NCBI RefSeq assembly: GCF_913055165.1
Contig: NZ_CAJXJS010000013.1
Coordinates: forward strand, 1 to 64,000
Length of the DNA: 64,000 nucleotides
Source: an uncultured Devosia sp.
Lineage (GTDB): Bacteria; Pseudomonadota; Alphaproteobacteria; Rhizobiales; Devosiaceae
Reading direction: 5' to 3'
The position numbers and the translations under genes are program-made. The notes under the pieces are model-generated. The model ran no database searches, had not been told where the DNA came from, and was given only the letters and a program-made list of their open reading frames with translations. Shown in pieces: positions 24,195-31,369 of the stretch (positions within the stretch are counted from its first letter, which is position 1; the number at the start of each line of letters is the position of its first letter).

Positions 24195-25018
24195 GCGCCG
24201 ATACCGTCATTTCGCTGAACCTGGCGACCACCCGCCCGCAATGGGGCTTTGCCGAAGCCGTGGATGGCTGTCTGCGTGCGGGTGTCACCGCCATCTCACC
24301 CTGGCGCGACCAGATCGAAGCCATTGGGCTCGATGAGGCCGCCCGCATTGTCCGGGAGAACAAGCTCCGCGTCACCGGTGTCTGCCGTGGCGGCATGTTC
24401 CCCGGCGTCGACGCCGCTGACCGGCAAAAGCGGATCGATGACAATTTGAAGGCTATCGACGAGGCAGCAGCGCTCAATGCCGATTGCCTGGTGCTGGTGG
24501 TGGGTGGCCTGCCGGGATCATCAAAGGACCTGCCCGGCGCTCGCCAGCAAGTGACCGACGGCATTGCCGCCATGCTGCCCCACGCCAAGGCCTCGGGGGT
24601 GAAGATCGCCATCGAGCCCTTACATCCTATGTATGCGGCCGACCGCGCCTGCGTGAACACGGTCGATCAGGCGCTCGATATCTGCGAAATGCTCGGGGAA
24701 ACCGTGGGCGTGGCGCTCGATGTCTATCACATCTGGTGGGACCCGAACCTTGCCAATGCCATTGCCCGGGCAGGGCGGATGAAGCGCATCTTTGCCCATC
24801 ACATCTGCGACTGGCTGGTACCCACCAAGGACATGCTGCTGGACCGCGGCATGATGGGGGACGGGGTCATCGACTTGAAGGGCATCCGCAGGATGATCGA
24901 GGATGCCGGCTTCCATGGCCCTCAGGAGGTGGAAATATTCAGCCAGGACAATTGGTGGAAGCGACCAGGTGACGAGGTGCTGCAGGTGATCAAGGAGCGG
25001 GTCGCGGCGGTCTGCTGA
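24191..25018 (+). CDS. Sugar phosphate isomerase/epimerase family protein
   Basis: 275 residues, a xylose-isomerase-like TIM barrel (AP_endonuc_2). Metal-ligand-type segments include VKIAIEPLHPMYAADRACV (Glu about 143), VGVALDVYHIWWDPN (Asp and His about 180) and ending GFHGPQEVEIFSQDNWW (Glu about 240). It is translationally coupled to the DUF993 gene and is the last gene of the operon, closed by a strong terminator. Probably it isomerises or epimerises an intermediate of the same unknown pathway. Confidence 0.9.
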   Translation: MSADTVISLNLATTRPQWGFAEAVDGCLRAGVTAISPWRDQIEAIGLDEAARIVRENKLRVTGVCRGGMFPGVDAADRQKRIDDNLKAIDEAAALNADCLVLVVGGLPGSSKDLPGARQQVTDGIAAMLPHAKASGVKIAIEPLHPMYAADRACVNTVDQALDICEMLGETVGVALDVYHIWWDPNLANAIARAGRMKRIFAHHICDWLVPTKDMLLDRGMMGDGVIDLKGIRRMIEDAGFHGPQEVEIFSQDNWWKRPGDEVLQVIKERVAAVC

Positions 25019-25039
25019 GGCAAGCCGTTGCGTTCAACA

Positions 25040-25069
25040 AAAAGCCCCGGACCGCAGTCCGGGGCTTTT
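25040..25069. terminator. Bidirectional terminator
   Basis: AAAAGCCCCGGA / TCCGGGGCTTTT with a six-base loop lies between the sugar operon (+) and the DUF2147 gene (-). A and T runs on both sides let it serve both strands. Confidence 0.9.
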
Positions 25070-25085
25070 GCATGGCGCCTGCCGA

Positions 25086-25469
25086 TCAGGACATGCGCTG
25101 ATATTCGATGCTGGAACACAGCAGCTGGCAGCCGGTCAGCTTGATGGTGTCGGGACCGGTCAGCTCGACAATGGCCTTGGCATTGGTGCCGTTGAGCGCG
25201 ATCTGACCTTCCCAGGTGCCGGGAGCGGTCTGCTCGGCCTTGACGACCTGCTGGTTCACATAGGCCAGGTTTTCTTCGGTGCGGCTGTCGCCCTGAATAT
25301 CGTTCAGCGTTCCGCAAAGCTGGGTGCCGTCACCGCACAGACGGAAGGTGAAGGTGGTGCCCCAGCGGTCCTGCCAGACGCCAGCGGGATCGGCGGCGGA
25401 TTGTCCAATAGCAGGCGCGGCGAACGCGGCCGCTACAGCGGCAGCGGCAAGAAAAGTCTTCAGCATCAT
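25086..25469 (-). CDS. Secreted DUF2147-like protein
   Basis: 127 residues with a clear signal peptide (LKTFLAAAAVAAAFAAPAIG, cleavage near residue 22). The mature part begins with a DUF2147-type strand, DPAGVWQDRWGTTFTFRLCG. The four Cys could form two disulfides in the periplasm. DUF2147 is a lipocalin-like family of unknown function. The ATG at 25469 has GGAG seven bases upstream, better than the codon just before it. Confidence 0.8.
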   Translation of the reverse strand: MMLKTFLAAAAVAAAFAAPAIGQSAADPAGVWQDRWGTTFTFRLCGDGTQLCGTLNDIQGDSRTEENLAYVNQQVVKAEQTAPGTWEGQIALNGTNAKAIVELTGPDTIKLTGCQLLCSSIEYQRMS

Positions 25470-25585
25470 CACAATGCTCCATCAATTGTCGCGCCCGGCC
25501 AGGGAGGGGGGCCTTGCGCGAATGCTTCGATTTCAAAATGCCCTGATGGGCCAACGCCGCACCCGCGCAAACTGTTGCGCAAATG

Positions 25586-26779
25586 TTACCGGCGAAATGT
25601 CGCAGCCAGTTCGATGTGACTGGACCAGGCGAACTGATCCACGGCTACTAGGTCACTCAACATGAACCCTGCCTGAACAAGCAGGGCGGCGTCTCTGGCA
25701 AAGGTCTTCGGGTCACACGCCACCATCACCACATGGGCGATACGGGAAGCGGCGATTTCCTTGACCTGGGCCTCTGCGCCAGCCCGCGGAGGATCGAGCA
25801 CTATCGTGTCAAAATTGAGTTCAAAGCGGGTGAGGGGATCCCGGAACAGGTCGCGGGTCTTGGCGGTGATGGTCTTTAGACCCTTGGTGTGCCGTGCTGC
25901 CTTGTCGAGGGCCGCAATGCCGGCCCGGTCGCTATCGGCGGCATAGACCGGAGCGATTTCGGCCAGTCGCAAGGCGAAGGGACCGATGCCACAGAAAAGA
26001 TCGGCGATGGATTTGGGCTTGCCCACGGCCCCAAGCACATAATCGGACAGCACCTGCTCGGCCTCTGCGGTTGCCTGGAGGAAACTGCCGATGGGCAGCT
26101 CGACTTCGGAGCGCCCCATGGTCACGGTGGGCTGCTGGCGCAGCAGGATCATTTCTCTTTCGAGCGCCAACCGGGCCAGACCCAGCTCATTGGCGAGCGG
26201 CACCAGCTTCTCGGCGCTAAGGCCCTTGGGCGCCTTGCGAATGCCAACATCAATGCCGGCATTGGTAGCGGTGACGCTTATGTCGCATTCGCCAACTGCT
26301 GCCCCCAGCGCTCGGGCGATGTCGGGCGCCCGCTTGAGTTGCGGCACCAATATGGGACAGGCATCCAGATCGAGCAGCTCGTGGCTCCTGAGGCGCATAT
26401 AGCCGGCGCCGTCCCGGCGCGCATGTAGGGTCGCGCGCCGCCGCCCCTTGCCATGGGCCAGGACAAACCGGGTCACCCCGGCCTCGATCCCCACCTGACG
26501 CAGTGGCGCTTCGACCAGCCCGGACTTGAAGGCGGCGTAGCTTGGTGCATCCATATGTTGCAGCTGACAGCCACCGCAGATGCCGAAATGGGGGCACAAG
26601 GGTTCAATGCGATTTGGCGCAGCGCTCAGCAGCTCGACCAGCGCGCCGCGATTGCCATCGACCGTTATCGCAACCCGCTCGCCGGGCAGAGCAAAGGGCA
26701 CAAAGACGCGCTGCCCCCCAATGGTGGCTACGCCTTCGCCTTTATGGCCGAGTGTCTCGATAGTGGCGGTGATGGTCAT
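25586..26779 (-). CDS. 23S rRNA (uracil-5-)-methyltransferase RlmD/TrmA-family enzyme
   Basis: 397 residues. An N-terminal TRAM domain is followed by an iron-sulfur cysteine cluster CPHFGICGGC (about residues 61-70). The SAM-binding motif is ADLFCGIGPFALRLAE (about 260), the substrate loop is LDPPRAGAEAQVKEIA, and the catalytic Cys is in VACDPKTFARD. This is the RumA/RlmCD group that methylates uracil C5 in rRNA. The exact target uridine cannot be read. It follows nfuA on the same strand. Confidence 0.93.
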   Translation of the reverse strand: MTITATIETLGHKGEGVATIGGQRVFVPFALPGERVAITVDGNRGALVELLSAAPNRIEPLCPHFGICGGCQLQHMDAPSYAAFKSGLVEAPLRQVGIEAGVTRFVLAHGKGRRRATLHARRDGAGYMRLRSHELLDLDACPILVPQLKRAPDIARALGAAVGECDISVTATNAGIDVGIRKAPKGLSAEKLVPLANELGLARLALEREMILLRQQPTVTMGRSEVELPIGSFLQATAEAEQVLSDYVLGAVGKPKSIADLFCGIGPFALRLAEIAPVYAADSDRAGIAALDKAARHTKGLKTITAKTRDLFRDPLTRFELNFDTIVLDPPRAGAEAQVKEIAASRIAHVVMVACDPKTFARDAALLVQAGFMLSDLVAVDQFAWSSHIELAATFRR

Positions 26780-26801
26780 TGCCGGAGCCCCGATAGACAG
26801 A

Positions 26802-26825
26802 AGCCCGATGATTGCTCATCGGGCT
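26802..26825 (-). terminator. Hairpin between nfuA and the methyltransferase gene
   Basis: AGCCCGATGA / TCATCGGGCT with a four-base loop lies after the nfuA stop. The run after it is only moderately U-rich on the minus strand (TTCTGTC), so termination may be partial. Confidence 0.5.
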
Positions 26826-26852
26826 CCCGGCTTGCTGCTTAGCTGGTTTATG

Positions 26853-27419
26853 TCAGACTTGCTGGACGGCTTCTACGCCGGGCACGAAGTGCCGCAGCAG
26901 ATTTTCAATGCCATTCTTGAGCGTGGCCGTAGAAGACGGGCAGCCGGAACATGCACCCTGCATGTGCAGGAACACCGTGCCTTCCTTGTAGCCCTTGAAG
27001 ATGATGTCACCGCCATCCATGGCCACGGCAGGCCGCACGCGGGTGGCCAGAAGCTCCTTGATCACTTCGACCATCTCCTTGTCTTCGTCCTCGAAGAACT
27101 CATCGACTTCATCGAAATCGACGGGATTGGCGTCGCCCTGGGCCAGTACCGGCTTGCCGGACAGGAAGTGATCCATGATCACGCCGAGAATGGCGGGCTT
27201 GATATGCGCCCAGTTGGTATCGTCCTTGGTCACCGAGATGAAATCGGATCCCAGGAACACCCCGGTGACGCCGGAAATGGCGAACAGCCCAGAGGCCAGC
27301 GGCGATATCGCAGCGGTCTCGGGGGAGCGGAAGTCGCGCGGCTCGCCGACCAGCACTTCGCGCCCCGGAAGGAACTTCAGGGTCGCCGGATTGGGCGTGG
27401 CTTCGGTCTGGATGAACAT
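26853..27419 (-). CDS. nfuA: Fe-S cluster carrier protein, NfuA/Nfu1-type
   Basis: 188 residues, the alphaproteobacterial/mitochondrial Nfu1 form. An N-terminal Nfu_N domain (MFIQTEATPNPATLKFLPG, FDEVDEFFEDED) precedes a C-terminal NifU domain whose CSGCPSS motif (Cys about 160 and 163) holds a 4Fe-4S cluster shared between two subunits. It delivers clusters to targets such as lipoyl synthase and aconitase. A TTAGAA-N3-TTCTAA iron-control box lies 26 bases upstream of the ATG, which suggests repression by Irr under iron limitation. Confidence 0.95.
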   Translation of the reverse strand: MFIQTEATPNPATLKFLPGREVLVGEPRDFRSPETAAISPLASGLFAISGVTGVFLGSDFISVTKDDTNWAHIKPAILGVIMDHFLSGKPVLAQGDANPVDFDEVDEFFEDEDKEMVEVIKELLATRVRPAVAMDGGDIIFKGYKEGTVFLHMQGACSGCPSSTATLKNGIENLLRHFVPGVEAVQQV

Positions 27420-27444
27420 GGGCGTTTCCGCTGAATCGATACGA

Positions 27445-27459
27445 TTAGAATGTTTCTAA
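27445..27459. promoter_or_regulatory. Irr-type iron control element (ICE box) upstream of nfuA
   Basis: TTAGAATGTTTCTAA is a perfect TTAGAA-N3-TTCTAA inverted repeat followed by AA, the core of the rhizobial Irr-box. It is 26 bases from the nfuA start and about 75 from the divergent MAPEG gene. Confidence 0.75.
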
Positions 27460-27533
27460 AATAGACTTTTGGTCTGCCAGCGCAAGGGCAATAATGCTAT
27501 CGGTCGCGGGTTCGTCATCGAGGCCATCATCTC

Positions 27534-27944
27534 ATGTCCGTCGAGCTCTGGACCTTATTCGGCGCCATGATCCTGGGGCTGGTGCATCTGAGTGCCGCCT
27601 CTTTCAGCTTCAAGGCCCAGGTGGGCAACCGCTATACCGTTGGCGCCAGGGACGAAAACCTGCTTCCCACGGGCGTCGCGGCCCGGCTGGACCGCGCCCA
27701 GCGCAATTTCCTCGAGACCTTTCCGATCTTTGTGGCCGCCGTGCTGACCCTTGAGCTGCTGGGTGGAGCGGGCGGTTGGCTCAGCATTGCTGGCAGCGTG
27801 CTCTACCTCAGCTGCCGCTGCCTCTATCTGCCGCTTTATGCCCTTGGCCTGCCCTGGGTGCGCACCTTCAGCTGGAACGCTGCCACCGCTGGGCTGGCGC
27901 TGGTCATGGTGGCGATTGCGCTCAAGGCGGCCGGAGGCGGGTAA
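27534..27944 (+). CDS. MAPEG family membrane protein
   Basis: 136 residues with four predicted membrane helices, the MAPEG arrangement. The conserved NRYTVGARDE and then LDRAQRNFLETFPIFVAA lie after the first helix, with WVRTFSWNAA before the last. The family includes glutathione-linked detoxification enzymes in eukaryotes; the bacterial role is unclear. It is divergent from nfuA and ends at a bidirectional terminator. Confidence 0.87.
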   Translation: MSVELWTLFGAMILGLVHLSAASFSFKAQVGNRYTVGARDENLLPTGVAARLDRAQRNFLETFPIFVAAVLTLELLGGAGGWLSIAGSVLYLSCRCLYLPLYALGLPWVRTFSWNAATAGLALVMVAIALKAAGGG

Positions 27945-27986
27945 TGTGTCCGCCACTCGAGCATAGCGCTCATGGCCTGCTGCGCT

Positions 27987-28011
27987 AAAATCTCCCCGCC
28001 GGGGAGATTTT
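27987..28011. terminator. Bidirectional terminator between convergent genes
   Basis: AAAATCTCCCC / GGGGAGATTTT with a GCC loop is a perfect 11-base stem with A/T ends on both sides. It separates the MAPEG gene (+) from the stress-protein gene (-). Confidence 0.9.
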
Positions 28012-28024
28012 CCCTGCGGGACGC

Positions 28025-28498
28025 TTAGCAGATCGCGATGACCTCTTCATCGCTCATACGGCCCGGCACGATGGTCAGGGGAATGGGCAACACATTGGCG
28101 CGGGCTGCAAAGTGGGTCACCAACGGGCCCGGACCTTCCGGTGACTTGGAGGCCGCCAGGACCAGAATGGCGATGTCGTGGTCCTTGTCGATGACCCGCT
28201 CGATCTGTTCCGGGCCATTGCCCTCGCGGATCACCGATTCGGCGCGCACTTCGCCGATTTCCTTGATGCGGGCCATGCGCCGGTCGAGATTGCGTTCCGC
28301 CTCCTCAACCGCCTCGGCCCGCAACACGTCCTCTACACCCAGCCCGATGAATTCGGGCTGAGGGATCACCGTCATGAGGACCACCGTGCCACCGGTCCGC
28401 TTGACGCGCCAGGCGGCAAAGGTGAGAGCCCGGTCGCATTCCTCGGTCTCGTCGATGACCACGAGAAATTTGCGCTTGTATTCGACCTGCGAAACCAA
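28025..28498 (-). CDS. Universal stress protein (UspA family)
   Basis: 157 residues with one Usp domain: KFLVVIDETEECDRAL at the start (beta1 and the nucleotide-binding Asp), and SPEGPGPLVTHFAARANVLPIPLTIV near the end in place of the usual GxxGSVS loop. It may or may not bind ATP. The start is TTG at 28498, six bases after a strong GGAGG. It follows trpS by 18 bases and is probably cotranscribed. Confidence 0.9.
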   Translation of the reverse strand: MVSQVEYKRKFLVVIDETEECDRALTFAAWRVKRTGGTVVLMTVIPQPEFIGLGVEDVLRAEAVEEAERNLDRRMARIKEIGEVRAESVIREGNGPEQIERVIDKDHDIAILVLAASKSPEGPGPLVTHFAARANVLPIPLTIVPGRMSDEEVIAIC

Positions 28499-28516
28499 GA
28501 GCGCCTCCGAATTCTC

Positions 28517-29557
28517 TTAACGAATGAAGCCGATGATAGAACGAACCTGTTTCATTGTCTCTTCGGCAATGGCACCGGCCCGTTCGCCGCCGTCGCGCAG
28601 CACAGCATCAATGGTTTCCGGATCGTCGAGCAAGCGGCGCATTTCGTCGGCCATTGGTGCCAGGACGGCAACAGCGAGATCAGCCAGCGCCGGCTTGAAC
28701 TTGCCCCAGCCCTGACCGCCGAACTCAGCAAGAACCTCGCCCTTGGTCCTGTCGCTGAGGGCGGCAAAGATGCCCACCAGATTGTCGGCCTCGGGGCGTT
28801 CCTTGAGACCATCGACGTCATGCGGAAGCTCGGCCGGGTCGGTGGTGGCCTTTTTGATCTTCTTGGCAATGGCATCGGCATCGTCGAGCAGGGAAATGCG
28901 CGACTGGTCGGACGGGTCCGACTTGCTCATCTTCTTGGTGCCATCGCGCAGGCTCATGATGCGGGTGGCGGGCCCGGCGATCAGCGGCTCGGTGATGGGA
29001 AAGAACTGGCCCTCATCGGTTGGAACGCCCTGGGCAGCGATGGAGGCGGCATAATCGTTGTTGAACTTGGCGGCGATGTCGCGCGTCAGTTCCAGATGCT
29101 GCTTCTGGTCATCGCCCACGGGCACGTGGGTGGCCTTGTAGAGCAGGATATCGGCAGCCATCAGCGAGGGATAGGCAAACAGGCCCAGCGAGACGTTTTC
29201 GCTGTTCTTGCCGGCCTTGTCCTTGAACTGGGTCATGCGGGCCATCCAGCCCATGCGCGCCACGCAGTTGAACACCCAGGCCAGTTCCGCATGCTGCACG
29301 ACCTGGGACTGGTTGAAAACGATGGAGCGCTTCGGGTCGACGCCAGCGGCGATGAAGGCGGCCGCCACTTCGCGGGTGGCGCGCCTTAAGGCATCGGGCT
29401 CCTGCCAGACGGTGATGGCATGCATGTCGACCACGCAATAGATGGTTTCATGCGTGTCCTGCAGCGGCACGAACCGGCGGATGGCGCCGAGATAATTGCC
29501 AAGGTGCAGATCGCCAGATGGCTGGATACCGGAAAAGACGCGGGGGCTGAACGTCAT
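28517..29557 (-). CDS. trpS: Tryptophan-tRNA ligase
   Basis: Charges tRNA-Trp. The 346 residues match class I TrpRS. The HIGH-like signature is in [18 protein letters not shown] (about residues 9-26), and KMSKSDPSD lies at about 205. ATP- and tryptophan-pocket segments include [10 protein letters not shown]. It lies in the conserved order mutS-glnD-murJ-trpS, 70 bases after murJ with a small hairpin between. Confidence 0.97.
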   Translation of the reverse strand: MTFSPRVFSGIQPSGDLHLGNYLGAIRRFVPLQDTHETIYCVVDMHAITVWQEPDALRRATREVAAAFIAAGVDPKRSIVFNQSQVVQHAELAWVFNCVARMGWMARMTQFKDKAGKNSENVSLGLFAYPSLMAADILLYKATHVPVGDDQKQHLELTRDIAAKFNNDYAASIAAQGVPTDEGQFFPITEPLIAGPATRIMSLRDGTKKMSKSDPSDQSRISLLDDADAIAKKIKKATTDPAELPHDVDGLKERPEADNLVGIFAALSDRTKGEVLAEFGGQGWGKFKPALADLAVAVLAPMADEMRRLLDDPETIDAVLRDGGERAGAIAEETMKQVRSIIGFIR

Positions 29558-29588
29558 GATGCCCTTCAGTGAATAGTCGAGAAATCAG

Positions 29589-29609
29589 GCGCCCGTTCTA
29601 TACGGGCGC
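29589..29609 (-). terminator. Hairpin between murJ and trpS
   Basis: GCGCCCGT / ACGGGCGC with a five-base loop lies about 20 bases after the murJ stop. The following TGATTTCTC is weakly U-rich, so it may only attenuate readthrough. Confidence 0.4.
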
Positions 29610-29627
29610 GGCCGAGAATGGAACCGG

Positions 29628-31187
29628 CTAGCGGCGCTTCAGGCGCCCCAGCAATTGTCTCAGGTTCTGCGTACCGCTGACATGGACAAGGGTGAAGTAG
29701 ATCAGCACTCCAAAGCCAATCAGCGCGGCCAGCACCCCGGCCTGATGCCAGAGCGGCACGCCGGTGGCCAGATGCGCGACACCGCGATCGGCCAGGAGCC
29801 ACAGCGCTCCGCCCATGACCAGGCTGATGGCTGCAATGGCCAGCTGCGCCCGCCATTGCAGCCAGGTCAACCGGAAACTCCCACGCAGCGCCAGCGTGCT
29901 GCCGAGCAGAATGACATTGATCCAGGCCGATGCCGCCGTGGCGATGGCAATGCCGACATGCTGCAGGCTTGGGAACAGCCAGAGCGAGATGGCGATATTG
30001 GCCGCGACGCTGACCCCGGCATAGATGGTCGGCGTCAGCGTGTCTTCACGGGCGAAAAACCCAGGTTGCAACACGCGAATGAGCACATAGGCCGGCAGGC
30101 CCGTCGAGAAGGCCATCAGGGCATCGGCGGTTTGCCGGGTCGCCAGGGCGTCAAAAGCACCGCGCTCGAACAGTACCCGCACGATCGGTTCGGCGAGAGC
30201 GATCAATGCGATGGCGGCCGGCATGGTCAGCAGCATGGACACGAACAGCGCCTGGTCCAGGCTGGCGCGGGCCTCGAGATCGCGGCCGCCTTTCAGGTGC
30301 CGGCTCAATTCGGGCAGGAGCACCGTGCCGATAGCGATGCCGATAATGCCGAGCGGCAGCTGGTAGAGCCGGTCGGCATAGGACAGGACGGAAATGGCGT
30401 TGTCGGCGCCCGAGGCGATGATGGTGCCCACGAAAATATTGATCTGGGTGATTCCACCGGCGAGGATTGCCGGCACGGCGAGCATCCAGAACCGGCGCAC
30501 TTCGGGATCGAAGCGCGGCAGGCGGAACTGCGGCCGGAACCCGGTGCGTTCAATGGCCACCCAAACCAGCACCAGTTGGGCCACGCCGCCCGCCATGGTG
30601 GCAGCGGCGACCCATAGGGTAGCGTCGGCAGGCGCCTGCACCCAGAAGGAGGCCAGCGGCACCAGCATCGCGATATTGACGATATTGAGCAGCACGGGCG
30701 CAAAAGCGGCTGCGAAGAACTGTCCCAGTGTATTGAGAATGGCGCCATAGGCCGCCATCAGCGACATGCAGGCCAGGTATGGGAACATGATCCGGGTGAG
30801 CAGCACGGTCAGCTCGAACTTGGCCGGGTCGTCCACAAAGCCGGGCACGAAGGCCAGCATGATCTGTGGCATGAAGATTTCGGCCAGAATGGTCACGGCA
30901 ACAAGAACCAGCACCAGCCAGCTCATGATGCGTGCGGCCAGCAATTTCGCTCCCGCCTCGCCCTGGTTTTCCAGCGCCCCGGAGAACATGGGCACGAAGG
31001 CGGTGTTGAAGGCGCCCTCGGCAAAGAGGCGCCGGAACAGGTTGGGAAAGCGGAAGGCGGCAAAGAAAGCGTCAGCCGCCGGGCCGGTGCCCAACACCGC
31101 TGCCATCAAGGCGTCGCGGACGAAGCCGGCGAGGCGGGAGAGCAGGGTGAGTGAGCCCACGGAAACGAAATTGCGGAAGAGGCTCAT
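29628..31187 (-). CDS. murJ: Lipid II flippase MurJ
   Basis: Moves lipid II across the inner membrane for peptidoglycan synthesis. The 519 residues form about 14 hydrophobic helices. Hallmark N-terminal segments are LLSRLAGFVRDALMAAVLGTG (here and elsewhere split by short loops) and FPNLFRRLFAEGAFNTAFVP, with the conserved Arg residues of the central cavity. It follows glnD on the same strand but is separated from it by a palindromic repeat. Confidence 0.96.
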   Translation of the reverse strand: MSLFRNFVSVGSLTLLSRLAGFVRDALMAAVLGTGPAADAFFAAFRFPNLFRRLFAEGAFNTAFVPMFSGALENQGEAGAKLLAARIMSWLVLVLVAVTILAEIFMPQIMLAFVPGFVDDPAKFELTVLLTRIMFPYLACMSLMAAYGAILNTLGQFFAAAFAPVLLNIVNIAMLVPLASFWVQAPADATLWVAAATMAGGVAQLVLVWVAIERTGFRPQFRLPRFDPEVRRFWMLAVPAILAGGITQINIFVGTIIASGADNAISVLSYADRLYQLPLGIIGIAIGTVLLPELSRHLKGGRDLEARASLDQALFVSMLLTMPAAIALIALAEPIVRVLFERGAFDALATRQTADALMAFSTGLPAYVLIRVLQPGFFAREDTLTPTIYAGVSVAANIAISLWLFPSLQHVGIAIATAASAWINVILLGSTLALRGSFRLTWLQWRAQLAIAAISLVMGGALWLLADRGVAHLATGVPLWHQAGVLAALIGFGVLIYFTLVHVSGTQNLRQLLGRLKRR

Positions 31188-31194
31188 GGGTAGC

Positions 31195-31335
31195 TCACCC
31201 CCACCCTAGCTTCGCTGCGGCCATCCGGCCGAGCTGCGCTACTCTCCCCACAAGGGGGAGGGAGGCGTTGAACCCCGGCGCTTCAACCCTGCGCCTCCCT
31301 CCCCTTGATGGGGAGGGAATGAGGGTGGGGTGGGA
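31195..31335. repeat. Intergenic palindromic repeat element (copy 3)
   Basis: CTCACCCCCACCCT (31195-31208) pairs with AGGGTGGGGTGGG (about 31322-31334). The interior holds CTCTCCCCACAAGGGGGAG and CCTCCCTCCCCTTGATGGGGAGGGA. The design matches the elements near 15900 and 22900. It lies between glnD and murJ inside an otherwise tight cluster. Confidence 0.75.
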
Positions 31336-31369
31336 CCACGCACACCAAGTTCGCGGTTCCCACAATGCC

